Below are positions 58,376 through 64,000 of a stretch of 64,000 nucleotides of DNA, piece by piece. The position numbers were made by a program, and so were the translations under genes. The notes under the pieces were generated by a model. It had not been told where the DNA came from. It saw only the letters and a list, made by a program, of their open reading frames with translations, and made no database searches. The DNA comes from DASWZN01 sp963841635 (lineage in GTDB: Bacteria; Acidobacteriota; Terriglobia; Bryobacterales; Bryobacteraceae). Positions within the stretch are counted from its first letter, which is position 1; the number at the start of each line of letters is the position of its first letter. The DNA lies in contig CAWJDO010000002.1 of NCBI GenBank assembly GCA_963841635.1, positions 2,666,001 to 2,730,000 of the forward strand. The letters run 5' to 3'.

Positions 58376-59745
58376 CCATCCTCGAGGCCGCCCGCCGCCT
58401 GCGCGCTCGCGAAATCTCCGCCGGCGAACTGCTCGACGAGTGCCTGGGACGCATCGCGGAGCTGAATCCGTCGCTCTGCGCTTTCATCACGGTTACGGAA
58501 GAGAGCGCGCGCGAGTCCGCGCGGCAGGCCGAGCGTGAGCTCGGGAGCGGGCTCGACCGCGGCCCGTTGCACGGCATCCCGATCGCGCTGAAAGACGTTT
58601 TTCTGACCCGCGGCGTGCGCACCACGGCCGGCTCCCGGCTCTTCGCGGACTACGTTCCGGGCCACGATGCGGCCGTGGTTGAGCGGCTGGCGCAGGCGGG
58701 CGCGGTGCTGGTGGGCAAGACCAATATGCACGAGCTGGCCTACGGCATCACGTCCGCCAACCCGCACTTCGGCGTGGTGCGCAACCCTCGCGATCCGGCC
58801 CGCATTCCGGGCGGATCGAGCGGAGGATCGGCGGTGGCGGTGGCCGCGGGGATGGCGCTGGCGGCGCTCGGGAGCGACACCGGCGGCTCGATCCGCATCC
58901 CCGCCGCGTTCTGCGGGGTCGTCGGCCTCAAGCCGACCTACGGACGCGTCAGCCGCTACGGCATGCTGCCGCTGAGTTTCAGCATGGATCATGCCGGTCC
59001 GATCACGAGCTCGGTATGCGATGCGGCGCTGATGATGAACGCGATCGCGGGCCGCGATCCGCGGGATTCGTCATCGAGCGGCGCGCCCGTCGAAGACTAC
59101 CTGCCGGCCGGCGAAGGCTCGCTCGAGGGCGTCCGCATCGGTCTGCCGGAGGATTTCTATTTCGAGCGCGTGACGCCGGAGGCGCGTGCGGCGGTCGAGA
59201 GGGCCGCGGAGCTGGCCTCGCGCCGGGGCGCAGAGGTGGTGCGGGTTCGCGTGCCCGATATGGATGCGGTCAACACCATCGGACGCCTGCTCCTGCTGGC
59301 CGAAGCCGCGGCTGCCCTCGCGCCTCACTTGGCGGACCGCGCCAGTTTGGGCGACGACGTACGGGCGCTGCTCGATCAGGGCCGTCTGGTTCCCGCAACC
59401 GACTACGTCAACGCCCAGCGCCTGCGCCGGATCGAGCAGCAAGAATTTCGCACCCTGTGGCGCCAGGTGGACATTCTGTTCACCCCCACGGTACCCGTGG
59501 GAGCTCCGAAGATCGGCGAGACGACGGTCGAAATCGAAGGCCGTCAGGAAGACGTGCGCCTGGCCGCAACTCGGCTGGTCCGGGGCATGGATGTTCTGGG
59601 TTTGCCCGCGCTCTCGCTCCCCTGCGGGCTCGACCCTGACGGAATGCCGCTGGGCCTCCAGATAATGGCTGCGGAATTGCAAGAAAGGCCGCTACTGCGC
59701 GTGGCCGCGAACCTGGAGAGCGCCCTCAGACCCGCACGCCGTTGA
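58372..59745 (+). CDS. Amidase, amidase-signature family
   Basis: 457 residues from GTG 58372. The Ser-Ser-Lys triad is present: Lys in ALKDVFLTRGV (about 67-77), Ser in DTGGSIRIPAAFCG and Ser in GGSSGGSAVAVAAGMALAALGS (about 142-163). The GKTNMHELAYG motif is typical. It could be an AtzE-like hydrolase or a GatA; a GatB gene is absent here, so the AtzE type is favoured. Start chosen because it overlaps the small subunit stop. Confidence 0.9.
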   Translation: MTILEAARRLRAREISAGELLDECLGRIAELNPSLCAFITVTEESARESARQAERELGSGLDRGPLHGIPIALKDVFLTRGVRTTAGSRLFADYVPGHDAAVVERLAQAGAVLVGKTNMHELAYGITSANPHFGVVRNPRDPARIPGGSSGGSAVAVAAGMALAALGSDTGGSIRIPAAFCGVVGLKPTYGRVSRYGMLPLSFSMDHAGPITSSVCDAALMMNAIAGRDPRDSSSSGAPVEDYLPAGEGSLEGVRIGLPEDFYFERVTPEARAAVERAAELASRRGAEVVRVRVPDMDAVNTIGRLLLLAEAAAALAPHLADRASLGDDVRALLDQGRLVPATDYVNAQRLRRIEQQEFRTLWRQVDILFTPTVPVGAPKIGETTVEIEGRQEDVRLAATRLVRGMDVLGLPALSLPCGLDPDGMPLGLQIMAAELQERPLLRVAANLESALRPARR

Positions 59746-59844
59746 CGCGTGCGCGAATTAACAGGACGTTCACAAATCCATCCATTGACTCGCAGTAGAA
59801 TTGGGCAAGCTGTATCAAGTAAGTCACCAAATGGAGGGATTGCT

Positions 59845-61050
59845 ATGTCTATCTGGGAGTCTTTGCGTCCGATTTCCGGGCGACGCGCGGCAGTGGTGAC
59901 AGGTCTACTGCTGATTGCGAGCCATGTTGCCGTGGCCGCGCCGCCCACGTCGGGCAATACGTACGTCCAAACGAACCTGGTCTCCGACATCGCGGGTGTC
60001 GCCGCGGTCACAGACCCGAACCTCATCAACCCCTGGGGTATTTCAGCCAGCGCAGGCCCGGCGGGAAGCCCGATGTGGATCGCCGACAACGGCACCGGAC
60101 TCTCGACGCTCTATACCGGCGCCGGCGCCGTCCTGTCGCTGGTGGTCACGGTTCCTCCGCCCAACGGTGGAGCGTCGCCTTCGGCTCCCACCGGAACTGT
60201 CTTCAACACCACCACCCAGTTCCTGGTGAACGGCACTCCGGCCAGGTTCCTGTTCGCAACCGAAGACGGCACCATCTCCGGCTGGAATGGGGGCACCGAG
60301 GCGGTCCTCGAAGTGGACAATTCCTCCTCTGGCGCCGTCTACAAGGGTCTCGCGCTGGGGGCGGACGCCAACGGTCCGATGCTGTACGCGACAAACTTCA
60401 ACGCGGGCACAGTGGACATGTTCGACGGCACGTTCACGCAGGTGAATGGCTCGGGCGACTTCGCCGACTGGTCGCTCCCGCGAGGATACGCGCCTTTCGG
60501 GATCATGACCCTGCCCAATAACCACGTGATCGTCACCTTTGCCCTGCAGGACGATGCCAAGCACGACGATGTTGCTGGCTACGGGCACGGTTTTGTGGAC
60601 GAGTTCGACGCCGACGGCTTTCTGCTGAGGAGGCTGATTTCCGGCGCTGAGCTCGATTCCCCCTGGGGACTTGCGGTCGCTCCCGCGGACTTCGGAGCTT
60701 TCGGTGGCGCTCTGCTGGTCGGCAACTTCGGGGACGGCAGAATCAATGCGTACAGCCTCCCCCATAACGGCATGGGTTCCGGTGGCGGTCGCGGAGAAGG
60801 CTTTTTCTTCTTCTTCCCGGGGTTCGGCGGATCGAGGTTCCTTGACACGCTGCGCGACGCGGATGGCCATCCGATCACCAACCTGGGCCTTTGGGCGCTC
60901 CATTTTGGCAGCGGCTCCCCGAACGGCGGGCCCACGACGTCGCTGTATTTCACGGCGGGAATTCCGGGCAGCGTCGGCACTCTGGACGTCCTGGAGAAGC
61001 ACGGTCTGTTCGGCGTTATCAACGCGTCCGCCCCACCGCCGGCGAAGTGA
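59845..61050 (+). CDS. Secreted TIGR03118-family protein
   Basis: 401 residues with a signal peptide (RRAAVVTGLLLIASHVAVAAPP). The TIGR03118 pattern is clear: TNLVSDIAGVAAVTDPNLINPWGISASAGPAGSPMWIADNGTG and the beta-propeller-like repeat HVIVTFALQDDAKHDDVAGYGHGFVDEFDADGFLLRRLI, ending VLEKHGLFGVINA. Proteins of this family are extracellular and of unknown function. The ATG follows GGAGGG by 6 bases. Confidence 0.9.
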   Translation: MSIWESLRPISGRRAAVVTGLLLIASHVAVAAPPTSGNTYVQTNLVSDIAGVAAVTDPNLINPWGISASAGPAGSPMWIADNGTGLSTLYTGAGAVLSLVVTVPPPNGGASPSAPTGTVFNTTTQFLVNGTPARFLFATEDGTISGWNGGTEAVLEVDNSSSGAVYKGLALGADANGPMLYATNFNAGTVDMFDGTFTQVNGSGDFADWSLPRGYAPFGIMTLPNNHVIVTFALQDDAKHDDVAGYGHGFVDEFDADGFLLRRLISGAELDSPWGLAVAPADFGAFGGALLVGNFGDGRINAYSLPHNGMGSGGGRGEGFFFFFPGFGGSRFLDTLRDADGHPITNLGLWALHFGSGSPNGGPTTSLYFTAGIPGSVGTLDVLEKHGLFGVINASAPPPAK

Positions 61051-61071
61051 CCGGGTAGGCGCGTTTCAGGC

Positions 61072-61111
61072 GGCGGTGGGGCGGACACTCTGGTGGGTCG
61101 GCCCCACCGCC
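61072..61111. terminator. Hairpin after the TIGR03118 gene
   Basis: GGCGGTGGGGC (61072-61082) pairs with GCCCCACCGCC (61101-61111); no T run follows. It lies just downstream of the stop at 61050 and upstream of the palindromic repeat. Confidence 0.5.
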
Positions 61112-61123
61112 TGCTCTCGCAAC

Positions 61124-61234
61124 GTGGGGCAGGACTCCAGTCCTGCAGCGGTCTCCAGACCCGCCTCCGTCCAACTCCTGAAACGAAGGGAGCCGGACGT
61201 GGACGTCCGGCGCAAGCTCTGGAGAGCCGCCCTA
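61124..61234. repeat. Palindromic intergenic repeat, long form
   Basis: Second copy of the 113-bp repeat (see 6941-7053), here 111 bp with a few substitutions and one deletion, again between convergent genes (TIGR03118 and queE). Confidence 0.85.
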
Positions 61235-61274
61235 CTCCGGACGAAAGCGGTTCGTGCCACGGCAGCGCGGCGGG

Positions 61275-61958
61275 CTATACCCCTCGCCGGTTGCCCCAAA
61301 GCTCGATGTGCAGACGAGGGCTGAAGCGGAAGCCTTCCTGTTTGACGATCTCGACTAACCACTGGCCGCGTTCCCGCAGAACGCCGGCGTCCGTGCCCTC
61401 GGGCATCAGGACTACGCGTTCGCTTGCGGCGTCCGTCCGCTCTACGATCGACCGGATCTCCGCGAGGTCCTCCGGGCGCTCCACCACGAACTTGAGCTGG
61501 TAAGCGTGGGACGCCATAAGGCGCCGCAGCACCTCTTCGTCGATGCGCAGGCGCTCGTGCTGATTCGCCCAGCGACCGCCGTCGCGCTTCCAGGGCGTGG
61601 AGTTGGCGAGTTTGGGGCTGATGCTCATGAGGTCGCAGGCCACCTCCCGGAACACGGTGCCGGCGGTCTCGACCGTCACGTGCAGGCCCAGGCCGCGCAG
61701 TCCAGCCGTCAGCGCGGCGATCTCGGGAGCGATCATCGGCTCGCCGCCGGTGACCACGGCGTGGCGGGCCGGATACCGCCGCGTTTCCTCGAGAATCGAC
61801 TCCACCGCCTGCTCGGATCCCTCGGGCGCCCAGGACGTGTACGGCGTGTCACACCAGACGCAGCGCAGGTTGCACCCGCTGGTCCGCACAAAGATGGACG
61901 GAGTGCCCACCAGCAGTCCCTCGCCCTGAACGGAGTAGAAGATTTCGGAGATCTTCAC
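61275..61958 (-). CDS. queE: 7-carboxy-7-deazaguanine synthase
   Basis: 227 residues; radical-SAM enzyme of queuosine/preQ0 synthesis. The CxxxCxxC cluster motif is in RTSGCNLRCVWCDTPYTSW (about 29-47), with the SAM-binding GGEPMIAPE and the N-terminal FYSVQGEGLLVGTPSIFVRTSG. It overlaps queC by 4 bases (61955-61958, ATGA). Confidence 0.95.
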   Translation of the reverse strand: MKISEIFYSVQGEGLLVGTPSIFVRTSGCNLRCVWCDTPYTSWAPEGSEQAVESILEETRRYPARHAVVTGGEPMIAPEIAALTAGLRGLGLHVTVETAGTVFREVACDLMSISPKLANSTPWKRDGGRWANQHERLRIDEEVLRRLMASHAYQLKFVVERPEDLAEIRSIVERTDAASERVVLMPEGTDAGVLRERGQWLVEIVKQEGFRFSPRLHIELWGNRRGV

Positions 61959-62641
61959 GGGCGCCTTCCGAGCGGGTCCTCGAGCCCGGCTTCATCGAAT
62001 CCCTTGGCGCGCAGGAGGCAGGAATCGCAGGCGCCGCAGGGGTACGTGCCTTCGAGCGGATCGTAGCAGCTCCAGGTGAGACCGAAATTCAGGCCCAGGT
62101 CGCGTCCCAGCCTGACGATATCGGCCTTGGACAGCCGGATCAGCGGCGTGTGTATGCGCACCCGCGTGCGGCCTTCGACGCCGGCCTTGGTGGCCAGGTT
62201 CGCGGTGCGCTCGAAGGCTTCGATGAACTCCGGCCGGCAGTCCGGGTAGCCCGAGTAATCGATGGCGTTGACTCCCAGGAAAATGTCCGCGGCCTCGAGC
62301 GTTTCGGCCCATGCCAGGGCGCAGGCGAGGAAGATCGTGTTCCGCGCCGGCACGTAGGTGACCGGGATTCCTTCTCCCATCGACTCTACGCTACGGCCCT
62401 TGGGAACCGCGATGTCGTCGGTGAGGGCGGAGCCGCCGAACGCGCGCAGGTCGATCTTCAGGGCCACGTGCCGTGTCGCGCCGAGCGCCGCCGCGACTCG
62501 CGCGGCCGCCTCCAACTCAATCCGGTGCCGCTGGCCGTAGTCGAAGGAAAGGGCGTAGCACTCAAATCCCTGTTGGCGCGCAAGCGCGAGGCAAGTCGAG
62601 GAATCCAGGCCCCCGCTCAGGAGACAGACGGCTTTCGGCAT
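61955..62641 (-). CDS. queC: 7-cyano-7-deazaguanine synthase
   Basis: 228 residues; converts carboxy-deazaguanine to preQ0 with ATP and ammonia. PP-loop motif LLSGGLDSSTCLALA (about 6-20), and the zinc-binding C-terminal Cys set: WSCYDPLEGTYPCGACDSCLLRAKGF (C-x(n)-C-x-x-C-x-x-C). Start at ATG 62641 (MPKAV) with AAGGAG 5 nt upstream; the longer frame to 62659 is unlikely. It heads the queC-queE pair; no preQ1 riboswitch was seen in the preceding 100 bases, which are repeat sequence. Confidence 0.95.
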   Translation of the reverse strand: MPKAVCLLSGGLDSSTCLALARQQGFECYALSFDYGQRHRIELEAAARVAAALGATRHVALKIDLRAFGGSALTDDIAVPKGRSVESMGEGIPVTYVPARNTIFLACALAWAETLEAADIFLGVNAIDYSGYPDCRPEFIEAFERTANLATKAGVEGRTRVRIHTPLIRLSKADIVRLGRDLGLNFGLTWSCYDPLEGTYPCGACDSCLLRAKGFDEAGLEDPLGRRP

Positions 62642-62659
62642 GGGGCTCCTTTCAGGCAC

Positions 62660-62739
62660 GGCACCGAACCGCGACCGTCAGGGAGCGGACTCCTGCGGAA
62701 CTGCGCCCTTTCGCTTGCTGACGCGCGCGGTTCGGTGCT
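62660..62739. repeat. Paired AGCACCGAACCGCG repeats forming a large inverted repeat
   Basis: GGCACCGAACCGCGACCGTC (62660-62688 arm) and the complement-type arm 62712-62739 (CGCTTGCTGACGCG then CGCGGTTCGGTGCT) flank about 23 bases. The pair lies between the MFS stop and queC start. Confidence 0.75.
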
Positions 62740-62749
62740 GAGGTATGTT

Positions 62750-63940
62750 CTACGCACGTTTCAACAACTTCAGGCTCAGGAAGAACCCGCCTAACGGAAA
62801 CACGGTCAGCGCCATGAGCGCATAGTGCAGCGTGATGCGGTCGGCAGCCCAGCCCGTGAGCGGGATGAAGATGATCCCGGCCATTCCCCAGGCGAAGCCC
62901 ATCATCAGCGCCGAGACCGTGCCCGCCTGCGATGGCACCAGGTCCTGCGCCATCACGACATTCACCGGGACGGTGAACAGCAGGATCAAACCGCCCAACC
63001 ACAGTCCCGCTACCGACATCCATCCGTGCGCCAGGTAGAACAGCGCCAGGAACGGCACCGAGCCGATCATCGAGACGGTGATGACCAGCGGGCCTCCGAA
63101 CCGGTCCGCAAGATGGCCCCCGACCAGACCTCCCACGGCGGCGAAAACCAGGTACATCGAGAGCGTGTAGTTGGCAGTGGACACCGCGTATCCGCGCTCC
63201 AGGTGCAGGTAGAGAGGAATAAACTGCGCGTACGTGATCTGGATGATCGAGCGGATGAAGACCAGCGCGTACAAGATCGTGAGGGGCTTCCGGACGCCGC
63301 CGAGCGCAGCCCAGTCGAACCCGGGGCGTTTCCGCGCGTGCGCGGGCGGTGCCGGCAGCACAGCCAGCATGAGGATCGAAATCAGGAGGCCGGGGATGGC
63401 GGCCCACCACGAGCGGCTCAAACCGAGCCTTCCGGCCACCAGCGAGAAATACGTGGGGCCGAGCGCGTATCCCAGGGTGCCGGCGCTGACGAACAGCGCC
63501 ATCGCTCCGGCTCGGTTCCGCTGAACGCCCGCGATAGCGCCCGCGGTGGCCGGTGGATGGAACGCCGCGACGCCCGTTCCGCCCAGCGCCACCATCAGCA
63601 GCAGCCAGCCATAGGCGGGCGCCAGGCCGAGCGAGGAGATGAAGATGCCCGCCACCGCCGGGCCCAGCGCCGCGAATAGGCGCGTCCGGAACCGGTCCGA
63701 AAGGTAGCCATAGGCGGGCTGCAACACTGAGGACGAAAAGACCAGCGTGCCGCCGAGGATCCCGGCGTCCGCCAGCGACATTCCGAAGCGGCTCACCAGC
63801 AGCGGTTGGAGCCCGCCCAGCGCGCCCGAGTACATGTCCGCGCAGAGGTGGCCCGTCGAGAACAGTGCCAGCGCCAGCGCTCCGTTTCTCTGCGTGCGGG
63901 ACGCGGCGGCGACAGGTACGGCATCCGATGTCAGGGACAT
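62750..63940 (-). CDS. MFS exporter, Fsr-like
   Basis: 396 residues from ATG 63940 (SLTSDAVPVAAASR), about twelve membrane segments. The sequence STGHLCADMYSGALGGLQPLL and FSSSVLQPAYGYLSDRF resemble the fosmidomycin-resistance (Fsr) type of major facilitator exporters. Probably drug or metabolite efflux. TATAAT at 63956-63961 gives a start about 9 nt before the ATG. The open frame to 63994 is rejected because it crosses this box. Confidence 0.88.
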   Translation of the reverse strand: MSLTSDAVPVAAASRTQRNGALALALFSTGHLCADMYSGALGGLQPLLVSRFGMSLADAGILGGTLVFSSSVLQPAYGYLSDRFRTRLFAALGPAVAGIFISSLGLAPAYGWLLLMVALGGTGVAAFHPPATAGAIAGVQRNRAGAMALFVSAGTLGYALGPTYFSLVAGRLGLSRSWWAAIPGLLISILMLAVLPAPPAHARKRPGFDWAALGGVRKPLTILYALVFIRSIIQITYAQFIPLYLHLERGYAVSTANYTLSMYLVFAAVGGLVGGHLADRFGGPLVITVSMIGSVPFLALFYLAHGWMSVAGLWLGGLILLFTVPVNVVMAQDLVPSQAGTVSALMMGFAWGMAGIIFIPLTGWAADRITLHYALMALTVFPLGGFFLSLKLLKRA

Positions 63941-63955
63941 GAGCGGGAATCTCTT

Positions 63956-63961
63956 ATTATA
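63956..63961 (-). promoter_or_regulatory. -10 box of the MFS gene
   Basis: Perfect TATAAT on the minus strand; the -35 region (63979-63984) is a poor match. The expected transcript would begin about 9 nt before the ATG at 63940, with no ribosome site. Confidence 0.45.
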
Positions 63962-64000
63962 GTGGTCCGGTAGCGTGCGCATCGCATTCCTCACCTCGAC

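Overview
The window is a stretch of ordinary chromosome from a GC-rich, free-living Gram-negative heterotroph. The best guess is an acidobacterium of the Solibacteres/Bryobacterales type. That is inferred from the gene mix, not from a marker gene: stand-alone PadR regulators, secreted glycosidases (GH27, GH20), an S10 carboxypeptidase, TIGR03118 and DUF4139 proteins, a beta-barrel protein, and many short palindromic repeats between genes. No rRNA, tRNA, CRISPR array, prophage or conjugative gene was found.

Layout. 1-3.4 kb: hypothetical gene, NarL-type response regulator, PadR regulator, secreted alpha-galactosidase. 3.4-6.9 kb: two nested insertion sequences (IS1634-like, then IS4-like with a frameshifted transposase) at the 3' end of the galactosidase gene. 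7-12.2 kb: tandem DUF4139 genes leading into homoserine dehydrogenase. 12.2-18 kb: YjbQ, an outer-membrane barrel with a downstream receiver protein, three hypotheticals and a PfkB sugar kinase. 18-20 kb: DAHP synthase (aroF) behind what looks like a complete transcription attenuator, with a leader peptide containing FTYWYWGF; a HAD phosphatase lies upstream. 20-25 kb: secreted hypothetical, alpha/beta hydrolase, a KBL/AONS-like gene broken by seven single-base insertions, two tandem Flp pilins, a LarA-like protein. 25-31.6 kb: S10 peptidase, glutamate dehydrogenase, two paralogous DUF2007-like genes around a HELVH-motif protein, dinB. 31.6-35.4 kb: small hypothetical gene, PadR-ABC ATPase-permease operon, PIN toxin/antitoxin pair. 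35.4-46.6 kb: DUF1385-prfA-prmC, degenerate receiver, GH20 hexosaminidase, TPR protein, yvcK-glmU, truB, LiaF-like protein. 46.6-52.1 kb: matrixin-type protease, OPT transporter, Gfo/Idh/MocA oxidoreductase. 52-57 kb: metX-metW-carbonic-anhydrase-like operon, a heptad-based tandem repeat, HDOD protein, PH-domain protein and SDR. 57-64 kb: acyl-CoA dehydrogenase, AtzG-like small subunit plus amidase, TIGR03118 protein, queC-queE, MFS exporter.

Themes. (1) Several genes have a good promoter whose predicted start site lies only about 4-13 nt before the start codon, so near-leaderless transcripts seem common; in two PadR genes an inverted repeat overlaps this promoter/start region. (2) Hom and MetX/MetW give a path from aspartate semialdehyde to O-acetylhomoserine, though the genes lie 45 kb apart. 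(3) Three loci carry frameshifts, and all nine shifts are explained by single extra bases, which suggests local sequence error as much as gene decay. (4) At least seven double-hairpin repeats and five copies of a second repeat sit between genes, often between convergent genes. The most striking single element is the aroF attenuator (19141-19310).
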